From assembly GCF_023638035.1 (NCBI RefSeq), contig NZ_JAKRVX010000001.1:496001-560000 (forward strand): a stretch of 64,000 nt of DNA, read 5' to 3'. Of the stretch, positions 27,898 through 36,501 are shown piece after piece. This stretch comes from Natronocalculus amylovorans. Lineage in GTDB: Archaea > Halobacteriota > Halobacteria > Halobacteriales > Haloferacaceae. Numbering within the stretch: position 1 is the first letter of the stretch; every line of letters starts with the position of its first letter. The notes under the pieces are model-generated. The model saw nothing but the letters and a program-made list of their open reading frames with translations, was not told where the DNA came from and searched no databases. Both the position numbers and the translations under genes were made by a program.

Positions 27898-27903
27898 TTT
27901 ATA
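27898..27903 (+). promoter_or_regulatory. TATA box of the Cas4-like gene
   Basis: TTTATA centred ~28 bases before the GTG at 27929 supports that start and a leaderless transcript independent of the gene upstream. Confidence 0.55.
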
Positions 27904-27928
27904 TGTAAACACGTGGCGACTGCGTGTT

Positions 27929-28648
27929 GTGTCCTCGGACAGTGATTGTAGTAATAAAAGTGAGCGTGGGAGGGTGAGTGTTAGTTTTAGTTCGCTTGCA
28001 CGAGCAGCATACTGTCCTCGGCAGTTGTACTATGCCCGCAAAGAGGAGGATTGGTCACGTCCGGACGAATCCAAGCGGAGACAGCAACTGTGTCATCGCT
28101 ACAACACGCTTCACGAACAAGATGCAGCGGCGCTCCGATCGGAGCCGATCGACGTGGAACCACACGTATACCTTGATCGGGTCGAATCGCTATCGACACG
28201 AGCGTATTGGCCGGCGATCGCGGAGCCATCTCAGACGGCTGTGTTTGTGGAGGGTCGGGATTGTCATGGGCGAATCACGAAGGTTCTTGAGCCGGATACG
28301 CAGGACCTCTGTGATCACCCACTTCCGACGCTTGCATCGCCCGGAAAGCCACCGGAAACAGGTGTATGGGAGCCACAGTCGGTTCGGGCAGTTGCCGCAG
28401 CGTACGCACTCTCGTGGGAGCGAGAGAGACCAATTGAGTATGCGCTTGTTGAGTATCCTGCATACGGAGTCGTGCGAACGGTTACGCTAACAACACGGCG
28501 CGCAGCGACCTATCGCCGGGTGCTCCGAACAGTTCGATCGATGGACGGCCCGCCGCCACGAGTGGATGACGATCGGTGTCACTCCTGTAGATATCGAGAT
28601 CGGTGTGGGGTCAAAACCCGATCGCTGGCGTCACTGCTTGGCTTCTGA
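27929..28648 (+). CDS. Stand-alone Cas4-like PD-(D/E)XK family protein
   Basis: 239 residues from GTG. The four Cas4 cluster Cys are present: one in AYCPRQLYY (~29) and three in RCHSCRYRDRCG (~213-223). In between, the nuclease core appears altered: the section expected to hold the catalytic Asp reads GRITKV and the section expected to hold E-x-K reads EYPAYG, so the Asp and Lys seem to be missing. No CRISPR array or other cas gene is in the window. Orphan Cas4 homologues are known in haloarchaea; their role is unknown. Its end overlaps the convergent methyltransferase gene by 18 bases. Confidence 0.8.
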   Translation: MSSDSDCSNKSERGRVSVSFSSLARAAYCPRQLYYARKEEDWSRPDESKRRQQLCHRYNTLHEQDAAALRSEPIDVEPHVYLDRVESLSTRAYWPAIAEPSQTAVFVEGRDCHGRITKVLEPDTQDLCDHPLPTLASPGKPPETGVWEPQSVRAVAAAYALSWERERPIEYALVEYPAYGVVRTVTLTTRRAATYRRVLRTVRSMDGPPPRVDDDRCHSCRYRDRCGVKTRSLASLLGF

Positions 28649-29128
28649 CGGGGTCGGGAGCCATCGAGGAACGGTCTCACAGTACTGTTCATACGCCTCA
28701 CCGTGCAGTTCGAAAAGGTGTGGCTCTTCATACTCGATGACTCGTCGATGGAATCCCAGTGCACAAACAAGGAGCCACCAACAGATATGGACCGATCGAT
28801 ACCGAACGGCTTGGCCTCCAATCAATAACAGTACCGCAATGTACATCGGATTTCTGGTGTACTGATATATGCCAGACGTTACGAGTTCGGTTGTCTCATG
28901 TGTTGGAGACGGAGTTCCATCTCCATCTTTCACAAACAGCCATGCGGTGTAAAGATACAACAGGAGCCCGATCGCAAACAGTAGCCGACCACACACGCGA
29001 ACAAGTGGGTGAGAAAAAATCGTACTTTCACGATCGTATGTTGCCAACAGATGCGGAATTGCACCAGCAACAGTCCCTGGAACGAGGAGCGAAAAGATGG
29101 CCGTGTTAGTGAGTGTATTTCGTGACAT
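28631..29128 (-). CDS. Membrane methyltransferase of the ICMT/PEMT type
   Basis: 165 residues with four to five membrane segments. The C-terminal SAM-binding signature is seen: GIYQYTRNPMYIA (~88-100), then EEPHLFELHGEAYEQYCETVPRWLP. Family members methylate isoprenylcysteine or phospholipids at the membrane. The substrate in haloarchaea is unclear. Confidence 0.88.
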   Translation of the reverse strand: MSRNTLTNTAIFSLLVPGTVAGAIPHLLATYDRESTIFSHPLVRVCGRLLFAIGLLLYLYTAWLFVKDGDGTPSPTHETTELVTSGIYQYTRNPMYIAVLLLIGGQAVRYRSVHICWWLLVCALGFHRRVIEYEEPHLFELHGEAYEQYCETVPRWLPTPSEAKQ

Positions 29129-29178
29129 GCACCCACATACTATCGAGTGAGTTGTAGCTGTATGGTTTTACCAACGGA

Positions 29179-29793
29179 TCACAACGATGATTCCGCGAGC
29201 CACGCCTCGATCGCATCAGCATCAGCTCCACGACGATGAATAACGCCCTGACTCACATCGACAACAGTACTTGCACCGCCGGGTGTCTCTCCACCATCAA
29301 TCACAACCGCGACCTGCTCACGGATTGACTGTGGGAGCGCGGTTGGCTTTCGAATACTTGGTTTCCCACTTTTATTTGCGCTTGTTGCGGTGACAGGGAG
29401 CGGCTTGACCAGTTCCAGCAGCTCAAGTGCAATGGGGTGGTCGGGAATACGGATACCAATCCGATCGCCACCGTCCGTGAGTGCATCAGGCAGATCAGGG
29501 TTCCGTTCAACGACAACGGTTGCTGGACCGGGGAGAAACCGATCGATGAATGCTCGATCACGGTCGGTTAGCCGTGCCCACTGTTCGGCGGTCGAAAGAT
29601 CAGGAACGCCGATCGAGAGCGGCTTGTCGTGTGGCCGGTTTTTAATCGTAAACACCGTTTCAACCGCAGCAGCGTTGCTCGCGTCTACACCTAATCCATA
29701 GACGGTTTCGGTGGGGTACACAACAGCCTCCCCCTCGGTGAGTGCGGCCGCCCCAGCGCGAAGTGAAGACGGAAGGGTGTCTTCTGAATCCAT
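29179..29793 (-). CDS. tsaC: L-threonylcarbamoyladenylate synthase (YrdC/Sua5 domain)
   Basis: 204 residues, the single-domain form without the C-terminal Sua5 domain. Motifs: YPTETVYGLG (~26), KNRPHDKPLS (~52), TSANKSGKPS (~138). It makes threonylcarbamoyl-AMP from threonine, bicarbonate and ATP for the t6A37 modification of tRNAs that read ANN codons. Length is right for the YrdC type. Confidence 0.93.
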   Translation of the reverse strand: MDSEDTLPSSLRAGAAALTEGEAVVYPTETVYGLGVDASNAAAVETVFTIKNRPHDKPLSIGVPDLSTAEQWARLTDRDRAFIDRFLPGPATVVVERNPDLPDALTDGGDRIGIRIPDHPIALELLELVKPLPVTATSANKSGKPSIRKPTALPQSIREQVAVVIDGGETPGGASTVVDVSQGVIHRRGADADAIEAWLAESSL

Positions 29794-29847
29794 TAGGGGT
29801 TTCTAACTCTCTCGGCTGAAAAAGCGTAGCGTTTGTCAGTGTGCTCG

Positions 29848-30360
29848 TTATAGTGCGTCTTTGAGTTCCGCTTCCAGCTCATCATAGTCCGGGAATTCAG
29901 GCCACTCGGATGCAATCCATGAGTGTTCGATCGTTCGATCCTCGGAAAGCAAAAAGAACGAGAGCCGTGGTTCGCTCACACCAGCCATTCCATCGAGATC
30001 ATGGGCGACCCCATAGTCGGCTGCAACCTCATTTGAGGGATCCGAAAAGAGCGAGACATCCGTGAGATTTCGATCGTCAAGGAATGATTTGTGGTCGTAC
30101 GGCGTCGAAATTGTGATACCGACAACAGAGAGGAGATCGCTCCACTCACGATCGCGGAGTTCGTTCCAGACGTAGGTTGCGGGGAACGCACCGTTCATTG
30201 AGTAGAAGACAAGGAGTGTCGGTCCATCTGCCGTGACCGCAGAAAGCGACGTATTCTCCCAATATTCGTCGTTGACGAGCGGGCGTGTGAAGTCAGGCGC
30301 AACCTCACCAGCCGTAGGGGCATCTGCAGGCTCGAACTCGACAACGTCAAACTCAACCAT
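29848..30360 (-). CDS. Peroxiredoxin-fold protein without cysteine
   Basis: 170 residues with an AhpC/TSA-type thioredoxin fold (GEVAPDFTRPLVN..., TLLVFYSMNGAFPATYVWNELRD, LFSDPSNEVAADYGV). The peroxidatic Cys position is occupied in the section YSMNGAFPATY and there is no Cys anywhere in the protein, so it cannot work as a Cys peroxidase. The ATG overlaps the stop of the upstream glutaredoxin-like gene (TGATG), so the two are co-translated. It may be a binding or regulatory partner of that protein. Confidence 0.85.
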   Translation of the reverse strand: MVEFDVVEFEPADAPTAGEVAPDFTRPLVNDEYWENTSLSAVTADGPTLLVFYSMNGAFPATYVWNELRDREWSDLLSVVGITISTPYDHKSFLDDRNLTDVSLFSDPSNEVAADYGVAHDLDGMAGVSEPRLSFFLLSEDRTIEHSWIASEWPEFPDYDELEAELKDAL

Positions 30361-30629
30361 CAGTTCTCACCTCCGTTTCCGTAGGTTCGGTCGAGATAGG
30401 TAACGATATTTCCGCTTTCGGACATTGTCACACCGGTATCTGTGTCAACGATTGCGGGCACGGATCGTTTGCCGCTGATACGTTTGACAACGTTTCGATC
30501 CGAGTGCATCGGTTCGACAAATCGCGATCGGTAGGTGAGATTATACTGTTCAAGTGTACGAACGACACGTTCACAGTAGGGACACGCCTGAAGTCGATAC
30601 AACGTAATCGACGGCTCGTCTGTAGACAT
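30360..30629 (-). CDS. Glutaredoxin/GST N-terminal-like protein
   Basis: 89 residues, a single thioredoxin fold. Active-site CPYC at ~16-19, cis-Pro in SVPAIVD (~57), and the SESGNIVTYLDR end typical of GST N-domains. A dithiol site suggests disulfide exchange. Haloarchaea have gamma-glutamylcysteine in place of glutathione, so that could be the thiol. It is translationally coupled to the Cys-less peroxiredoxin-fold gene. Confidence 0.9.
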   Translation of the reverse strand: MSTDEPSITLYRLQACPYCERVVRTLEQYNLTYRSRFVEPMHSDRNVVKRISGKRSVPAIVDTDTGVTMSESGNIVTYLDRTYGNGGEN

Positions 30630-30755
30630 ACCCGGCTATTGGAAGGGAACACACCTAATCGCTTCGTCTACGATAACAATGAAGACAAACAGGGCGTTTA
30701 TTGTCGGTCACGAGGGCAATCCTTAATTTCAGCCGCGGGAAACTGTTTATGGTAC

Positions 30756-32144
30756 ATGGGTTTGTCGCTCTTACCGACGCTTCTCTGGCTGGCTGATACC
30801 GCAATCCAGTTGCAGTCACTGGGTGTCAATATTGATGATAGAACGTTGACCATAATGGGGGCGGCGTCGATCGTCGTGCTGATTGCACTATCCGGATTCT
30901 TCTCCTCTTCTGAAATCGCATTCTTTTCGCTCCCGCAGCATCGCATCGACTCGATGGTCGAAGAGGGCGTGAAGCACGCAGATACAGTCAAAGCGCTCAA
31001 AGACAATCCGCACCGTCTTTTGGTGACGATTCTTGTTGGAAACAACATTGTCAATATCGCAATGTCATCGATCGCAACGACACTGTTTGCAATCTATCTG
31101 AGCCAAGGACAGGCCGTTGTAGCAGCGACGTTTGGGATTACCGCAATCGTGTTGCTGTTCGGTGAAAGCGCGCCGAAGTCCTATGCTGTTGAACACACTG
31201 AATCATGGGCACTGCGAATCTCGAAGCCGCTCAAATACTCGGAGTACGCACTGTATCCGTTAGTTATCATATTCGATCGGCTTACGCGGGTCGTCAACAA
31301 ACTCACCGGAAGTGATACTGCGATCGAATCTCCGTACGTCACACGTGATGAGATCCAAGACATCATCGAAACAGGTGAAAGAGAGGGCGTCATCGAAGAG
31401 GAAGAGCGTGAAATGCTCAACCGGATCTTTCGATTTAATTCGACGATTGCAAAAGAGGTCATGACCCCCCGGCTTGATGTGACCGCTGTTGAGGTCGATT
31501 CAACGCTTGAGGAAGCGATCGAAACCTGTGTGACATATGATCATGTCCGCGTGCCGGTGTATGACGGAAATCTCGACAACGTTGTTGGAATCGTGAATAT
31601 CCGTGATCTCGTTCGCGAACAGTACTACGGTGAAGGAAACGGTGAGATCATGAATGTTGTGAAGCCAACACTGCACGTTCCGGAGTCAAAGAACGTTGAT
31701 GAGCTGCTAACGGAGATGCAAGAGAATCGGCTCCAGATGGTAATCGTGATTGATGAGTTCGGAACGACGGAGGGGCTTGTCACCCTTGAGGATATGGTCG
31801 AAGAAATTGTCGGAGATATTCTCGAAGGTGACGAAGAGGAAGCATTCGAGGTTATCGATGAACAGACCTCGATCATTCGCGGTGAGACAAACATTGATGA
31901 GGTAAACGAGATTCTTGAGATCGAACTCCCAGAGGGAGAGGAGTTCGAGACGCTTGCAGGGTTCATATTCAACCGGGCAGGCAGACTTGTTGAAGAGGGT
32001 GAGACCTTCGAATACAATGGGATTATTATTGAAATCGAGGAAGTCGATAATACACGGATTCTGAAAGCGCGTGTCACCGTGACAGAAGAGTACCCACTGG
32101 ATGAACAGGAGGTCGAAGCATCGAACGGTGTCGACGAATCATAG
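30756..32144 (+). CDS. CorC/HlyC-family membrane protein with CBS pair
   Basis: 462 residues from MGLSLLPTLLW. In order: a DUF21/CNNM-like domain with four membrane segments (~20-190; SGFFSSSEIAFFSL, GNNIVNIAMSSI), a CBS pair (~210-340; VMTPRLDVTAVEV, DEFGTTEGLVTLEDMVEEIVGDI) and a C-terminal CorC_HlyC domain (~365-450). The family is linked to Mg2+ or other divalent cation efflux. The frame is open upstream to 30504, but that overlaps the opposite-strand glutaredoxin gene, so the ATG at 30756 is chosen. Confidence 0.92.
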   Translation: MGLSLLPTLLWLADTAIQLQSLGVNIDDRTLTIMGAASIVVLIALSGFFSSSEIAFFSLPQHRIDSMVEEGVKHADTVKALKDNPHRLLVTILVGNNIVNIAMSSIATTLFAIYLSQGQAVVAATFGITAIVLLFGESAPKSYAVEHTESWALRISKPLKYSEYALYPLVIIFDRLTRVVNKLTGSDTAIESPYVTRDEIQDIIETGEREGVIEEEEREMLNRIFRFNSTIAKEVMTPRLDVTAVEVDSTLEEAIETCVTYDHVRVPVYDGNLDNVVGIVNIRDLVREQYYGEGNGEIMNVVKPTLHVPESKNVDELLTEMQENRLQMVIVIDEFGTTEGLVTLEDMVEEIVGDILEGDEEEAFEVIDEQTSIIRGETNIDEVNEILEIELPEGEEFETLAGFIFNRAGRLVEEGETFEYNGIIIEIEEVDNTRILKARVTVTEEYPLDEQEVEASNGVDES

Positions 32145-32150
32145 GCGCGG

Positions 32151-33341
32151 CTAAAACAGCGTGATGAGCGAATAGACACCGAACGCGATGACAAACGAGA
32201 GAATAAGCGACCCAATCCACGCTAATACGGTATAGACCATCTTTTTCTGGCTCACACCCGCATCACCAGCGGCAAGTCCACTGCCAACGATCGCGCTCAC
32301 AATAATTTGGTTGAACGAGACTGGAATACCGAATGCAACCGCAACCTGTGCGATCGCAAACGATGGAATGAGGGCAGCGATCGACCGGCGTGGCCCCATC
32401 GATGCGTAATCTTGCGCAATCGCCTTGATCATTCGAGGTGCGCCAGTCCACGATCCAAGGAGCAACCCAAACCCACCCCCAACGAGGAGTGCAATAAGTG
32501 GGATTGATGTTTCACCTATCAGTGGGACAAGTGGGCCGATCGCAAGGCCAACCTGGCTCCCACCAGCAGAGAAGGCGACAAGCGCACCCAACACAAGGAG
32601 GAAATGGCGCTGGCCGACTTCCCGATTACGACCCAAATCAAGCCACAAGAGAGCCGCAGCGATCGCTGCGATCGCAAGCGTGAGCACAATTCGTCCAACA
32701 TCGAAACCAAAGAGTGTAGAAAAACCGAGGCCAGGTCCGAGCGTTCCAGCAACTGACCCTTGCCCATCTGATGGACCAAGAAATGCAAAGCCAATATTGG
32801 CAATAATGACACCAATTATCCCTGCAAGCCCAGCAGTAAGTAGTCGCTCAGGGATGCTCTCATCCCGAAGCAAACGTGCAGTTGCGTACGCAATCCCACC
32901 ACCGACAAATGGCGTCAGTGTCCAGAGGGTGAGAATTTCACCGTATTTTACCCATGCTGGATCACCACCCATTGCAATACCGACACCCACGATCGCACCG
33001 GTCACGGTGAACGCGGTTGCGATCGGATAGCCCGCAAACACACCGATCGCAACCAACACCGCGGCTGTAATTAGCCCAATAATCGCAGCAGTTGCGGAGA
33101 GTGTAACACCACCGATGAGCTCTGCCCCAACCGCTTCAGTAACATTCGCACCCTGTAAGACCGCGCCGAGAAACCCCAAGACACCGACAATCAGTCCCGC
33201 GCGCATCACAGAAATTGCGTTTGCGCCGACCGCAGGTGCAAATGGGGTTGATCCCGATGATCCTGCGCCGATTGCCCACGTCATAAAGAGGCTCGCGATC
33301 GCTGCAACAATAAACGTCAGAATCGTTTCAATTCCGGTCAT
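32151..33341 (-). CDS. pit: Pit-family inorganic phosphate transporter
   Basis: 396 residues with ten or more membrane segments. The paired PHO4 signatures are seen, the first as GAGSSGSTPFAPAVGANAIS (~26-45) and the second near GDAGVSQKKMVYTVLAW at the C-terminal side. It imports phosphate, or metal-phosphate, with H+ or Na+. No PhoU-like protein is adjacent. Confidence 0.9.
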   Translation of the reverse strand: MTGIETILTFIVAAIASLFMTWAIGAGSSGSTPFAPAVGANAISVMRAGLIVGVLGFLGAVLQGANVTEAVGAELIGGVTLSATAAIIGLITAAVLVAIGVFAGYPIATAFTVTGAIVGVGIAMGGDPAWVKYGEILTLWTLTPFVGGGIAYATARLLRDESIPERLLTAGLAGIIGVIIANIGFAFLGPSDGQGSVAGTLGPGLGFSTLFGFDVGRIVLTLAIAAIAAALLWLDLGRNREVGQRHFLLVLGALVAFSAGGSQVGLAIGPLVPLIGETSIPLIALLVGGGFGLLLGSWTGAPRMIKAIAQDYASMGPRRSIAALIPSFAIAQVAVAFGIPVSFNQIIVSAIVGSGLAAGDAGVSQKKMVYTVLAWIGSLILSFVIAFGVYSLITLF

Positions 33342-33431
33342 GGTGCAGTTAGTAACAGCATATACAGATATCAGTAGTCACAATATATTGGGGATTCGAT
33401 TCTACCCAGCGTTGTCGATACGGTATGAAGG

Positions 33432-33566
33432 TCACTCTTGCCCTTTTTTATACCCCTCGCGAAGCCCCAACACGGTTCGTCGGGCGAGTAAGTACCCGAA
33501 GAAGAAGAACAGCAGTAAGACAACAAGGATCCCGACGAACACCGGATCGAGACGATCAAGTACCAT
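33432..33566 (-). CDS. 44-residue single-span membrane protein
   Basis: Found by reading the gap between pit and the phosphoesterase. It starts MVLDRLDPVFVG, has one hydrophobic stretch (ILVVLLLFFFFGYLLA, ~13-28) and a basic cytosolic tail (RRTVLGLREGYKKGQE), ending in TGA. The frame shows good codon use and normal protein topology. The function is unknown. Confidence 0.6.
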   Translation of the reverse strand: MVLDRLDPVFVGILVVLLLFFFFGYLLARRTVLGLREGYKKGQE

Positions 33567-33614
33567 ACCCGCCGTTTCACCGCGACAATAAAAGGCGTTT
33601 CGGCGTTCGGAACA

Positions 33615-34124
33615 CTACGGTTCGATTGTAAACTCAACGAACGTCTCTCCATCAGGCGTGTGAATTCCTCCGGCGAGTGCATCACCCATCGGTTCAAGCG
33701 TTGCATACCCTGGCCGGTATCCACGTGGCTGCGCGTGGCTGCCGGGATTGATGAGCGGGAGGAGCCCAGACCGCTCGAATGTCGGCTTGTGACTGTGTCC
33801 AAAAATAACCGCGTCAGCGTTCCGTTCTCGGCCAAACATGGTAAGCGCAGTCTCACCGCCGCGACGTGTATGTGTCACCGCAAACTGAAACCCATTGTAT
33901 TCGATTGTTCGTGCTGAAGGGAGTCGTGATCGAATCGCTGCATCGTCGTTGTTGCCGTAGACGCCATAAAATGAGCCATTGACGGAGAGAAACGAATCAA
34001 GCACAGACGCACGCATGAAGTCACCCGCATGAACGACCATTTCGGCCTCCGCAACCTGCTTACGGAGATGATCCGTCAGACGGTGACCATCTATACTGTG
34101 TGTATCAGACAGAATCAAGAGCAT
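33615..34124 (-). CDS. Metallophosphoesterase, YfcE/MJ0936 family
   Basis: 169 residues. All metal ligands are visible: SDTH (6-9), HAGDF (~37), GNND (~59), HTRRGG region and the GHSH pair (~104-107), then NPGSHAQPRG. Archaeal members hydrolyse phosphodiesters in vitro; the natural substrate is unknown. Confidence 0.93.
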   Translation of the reverse strand: MLLILSDTHSIDGHRLTDHLRKQVAEAEMVVHAGDFMRASVLDSFLSVNGSFYGVYGNNDDAAIRSRLPSARTIEYNGFQFAVTHTRRGGETALTMFGRERNADAVIFGHSHKPTFERSGLLPLINPGSHAQPRGYRPGYATLEPMGDALAGGIHTPDGETFVEFTIEP

Positions 34125-34162
34125 ACCGTATTTTTCGATCGATCGATGCTAATCGGTTTCGG

Positions 34163-34609
34163 TCACAAAACGCGTATTTCATACCGACTGAGCGAACCAT
34201 CTGGGGGTTCGAATGAGACTACGAACTCAACAGTCTGACCAGCATCAAGCTGCTCGCCAACCGTTTCACCAGGTGCAACCTCGCCAGACGGAAACCGTAT
34301 CTGCGCCTCCTGCTCGTCGATCGGTTCCTCTCCAGCGCCGTAAAATGCGGTCGTCACCGTTGGTGTGTCGATCCCGTCGCTGGTTTCGTTTGTGAGCGAG
34401 CCACGAACGGTGAGCGCTCCGCGGTAGCGAAACAGCGTCCCAGACGCCCACGATTGGTGCTCAGTGACAGTTACAGCGGTTTCATTACTCGCAACCTCAC
34501 CGGAGACATCACCGACACGGCCACCAAGACAACCGGCAGTAGCGGTTAGTGCAGGAAGGGATGCAAACGCAAACGATCGGCGAAGCAGCGATCGGCGAGA
34601 CAACGACAT
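34163..34609 (-). CDS. Tat-type lipoprotein
   Basis: 148 residues. A twin-arginine signal (SRRSLLRRSF), a hydrophobic stretch and a lipobox ATAGC give a membrane-anchored protein from Cys ~27. The mature part is a small beta domain (FRYRGALTVRGSLTNE..., VEFVVSFEPPDG) like FxLD/FxLYD-type extracellular domains. The function is unknown. Confidence 0.85.
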   Translation of the reverse strand: MSLSRRSLLRRSFAFASLPALTATAGCLGGRVGDVSGEVASNETAVTVTEHQSWASGTLFRYRGALTVRGSLTNETSDGIDTPTVTTAFYGAGEEPIDEQEAQIRFPSGEVAPGETVGEQLDAGQTVEFVVSFEPPDGSLSRYEIRVL

Positions 34610-34660
34610 ATACGTACAAATATGAACGGCGGATCCAAAAGGGTCGCGAATTGGCGCTTT

Positions 34661-35635
34661 TTATGCATCTAATGCGAGCGATGCGAGCAGCGCCTCTAGT
34701 TGCACTTGTTCGTTCGCACCCTCTGTAATTCGATAATCCGCCTCACCGATTCGCTCCATGAGTCGAACCGCTTGCCGCTCAGTAAGATCGAACTCCCACA
34801 CCGATCGGTGCAGTTGGTCAATTACATCACCGCCAGCCATCCCTGTCTCAGTCAACAGCGTATCAAGCGTCGATCGGGATTTTGAGAAATCGCCCGCAAT
34901 CGCATCAGTCACCATTGCCTCAATGACTTCTGGGCGCGCAGTCGAAGTGATTGCATACACTGCTTCTTCATCAACAATTTCTCCGGTTGTCGCGGCTGCT
35001 TGTAGCGAATTAATCCCTCGGCGCATATCTCCGCTTGCAGCGTAAATGAGTGCCTCTCGGCCATCCGCAGTGAGTTCGATCGATTCGGACTCCGCAATAC
35101 GGTCAATCTGCTGGCCAACTGCTGCATCGGAGAGCGGTGCAAAGCGGAAGACAGCACATCGAGATTGAATCGGATCGATAATTTTCGACGAGTAGTTACA
35201 GGAGAGAATAAATCGAGTATTATCCGAGAACTGCTCCATTGTCCGACGAAGCGCAGATTGGGCATCGCTTGTAAGCGAGTCTGCCTCATCAAGGAAAATA
35301 ATTCGATAATCGAATCCGCCGAAAGACGCACGGGCGAAGTTTTTGATTCGATCGCGGACAACATCAATTCCACGCTCGTCGGACGCGTTGAGTTCGAGGA
35401 AGTTTCCCCGCCAGTTGTCGGCGTAGAGCTCACGAGCGATCGCGGTCGCTGCGGTCGTTTTTCCAACGCCGGCAGGCCCTGAAAACAGAAGATGCGGTAG
35501 TTCTTGCTGGTTTATGTAGCTCTGTAAGCGCTCAATGATCTTTTCTTGACCGGAGATTTCCGCAAGCGTCTGTGGACGATATTTTTCGATCCAAATTTCC
35601 CGTCCAGGAGTTTGTGTTCCCTCAGCGTCGGTCAT
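34661..35635 (-). CDS. rfcS: Replication factor C small subunit
   Basis: 324 residues from [14 protein letters not shown]+ clamp loader subunit: Walker [10 protein letters not shown] (~51), Walker B IIFLDEAD (~115), SRC arginine finger in IQSRCAVF (~155), sensor 2 in GDMRRGIN (~210). It loads PCNA at primer ends with RFC large subunit. No intein is present, which is worth noting because haloarchaeal rfc genes often carry them. The frame is open to 35890 only by chance. Confidence 0.96.
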   Translation of the reverse strand: MTDAEGTQTPGREIWIEKYRPQTLAEISGQEKIIERLQSYINQQELPHLLFSGPAGVGKTTAATAIARELYADNWRGNFLELNASDERGIDVVRDRIKNFARASFGGFDYRIIFLDEADSLTSDAQSALRRTMEQFSDNTRFILSCNYSSKIIDPIQSRCAVFRFAPLSDAAVGQQIDRIAESESIELTADGREALIYAASGDMRRGINSLQAAATTGEIVDEEAVYAITSTARPEVIEAMVTDAIAGDFSKSRSTLDTLLTETGMAGGDVIDQLHRSVWEFDLTERQAVRLMERIGEADYRITEGANEQVQLEALLASLALDA

Positions 35636-35704
35636 ACTTTCTGTTGGGATTCGGCGGTGCATAAACTCCCCGAGACACGGTGCCGATCGGTGAAATCGAC
35701 CGGC

Positions 35705-35710
35705 TTTAGT
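35705..35710 (+). promoter_or_regulatory. TATA-like box of the SAMP2-like gene
   Basis: TTTAGT centred ~26 bases before the ATG at 35733, which supports that start and a leaderless mRNA. Confidence 0.4.
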
Positions 35711-35732
35711 GCGCAGCAGAAACACTCCCCAT

Positions 35733-35945
35733 ATGGATGTCACGGTGGATGTTGTTGGTGAGGACACACATGAGCTCACAGTGGATGCGGAGACAACGTA
35801 TGCAGACCTTGTCCGCGAAACGGGGTGGAGTCCACAAGAAGTCACCGTGCTTGTCGACGGAACGCCAGTCCCTGAGGACCAGCGAGTCACCGTTGATCAC
35901 GTGACCATTCTTCGGTTAATCAAGGGCGGCTCGCAAAGGGCCTGA
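35733..35945 (+). CDS. samp2: SAMP2-like ubiquitin-fold modifier
   Basis: 70 residues, MoaD/ThiS-type beta-grasp ([18 protein letters not shown] ..., [14 protein letters not shown] ..., [10 protein letters not shown]). In Haloferax SAMP2 the chain ends at the Gly-Gly that is adenylated by UbaA for protein conjugation and tRNA thiolation. Here four residues (SQRA) follow the Gly-Gly, so a protease such as a JAMM enzyme would have to expose it. The start is the ATG at 35733, not the frame upstream. Confidence 0.85.
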   Translation: MDVTVDVVGEDTHELTVDAETTYADLVRETGWSPQEVTVLVDGTPVPEDQRVTVDHVTILRLIKGGSQRA

Positions 35946-36000
35946 CAACGCGAGTACACACCTGGCATGGGTTTTTCCATCAGAAAGACAAAAAGCAGGT

Positions 36001-36501
36001 ATGAGTACAGAAATCTCCGGCGCTGCCCTGGAATTTGCGCTCCCAAACGGTGGCAACGGACCAAATCCACTCTCGCTCTCCGCACTTGACGCCTCGTTTG
36101 CAGTGTTGTTGTTCCAGCGTGACCATTTCTGTGGCAACTGTCGTAAGCAGGTTCAAGCAGTAGCCGATCGATACGATGAGTTCCAACAGTTGGATGCTGA
36201 AGTGGTTTCAGTCCTTCCAGAGCCGGTAGAGCGGGCCCGAGAATGGGCCGAAAGCTATGATCTTCCGTTTCCGATCATTGCAGATGAGGATACAACCGTC
36301 TCCGATGCCTACGGGCAGCCAGTTCGGTTCGGCTTCCTTGGGAACCTGCATAACCTCATTGGCCGAATGCCAGAAGCGGTCATTGTTGATCTCCGTGACG
36401 AGCCACGGAGCATGTACACCTATGTTGGGACGGCACCGGCCGATCGGCCAAGCATCGATGCGCTCTTAGCGGAGATTGCACAGGCGGCAGGTACGGTGTG
36501 A
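36001..36501 (+). CDS. Peroxiredoxin-like thiol protein
   Basis: 166 residues, AhpC/TSA-type fold. The active site reads RDHFCGNCRKQ (~41-51), a CxxC in the position of the peroxidatic Cys. Followed by VVSVLPEPVERAREWAESYDLPFPIIADE and RMPEAVIVDL. The CxxC makes a thiol-disulfide function, or an atypical two-Cys peroxidase, possible. The GNAT gene starts inside its last codons (GTGA). Confidence 0.88.
   Translation: MSTEISGAALEFALPNGGNGPNPLSLSALDASFAVLLFQRDHFCGNCRKQVQAVADRYDEFQQLDAEVVSVLPEPVERAREWAESYDLPFPIIADEDTTVSDAYGQPVRFGFLGNLHNLIGRMPEAVIVDLRDEPRSMYTYVGTAPADRPSIDALLAEIAQAAGTV

Noticed and set aside
27929-28648. A CRISPR-Cas locus suggested by the Cas4-like gene
   Set aside because: No repeat-spacer array and no cas1, cas2 or effector gene were seen on either side.
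34661-35635. Intein in rfcS
   Set aside because: The motifs run through without insertion; the length is that of the bare subunit.
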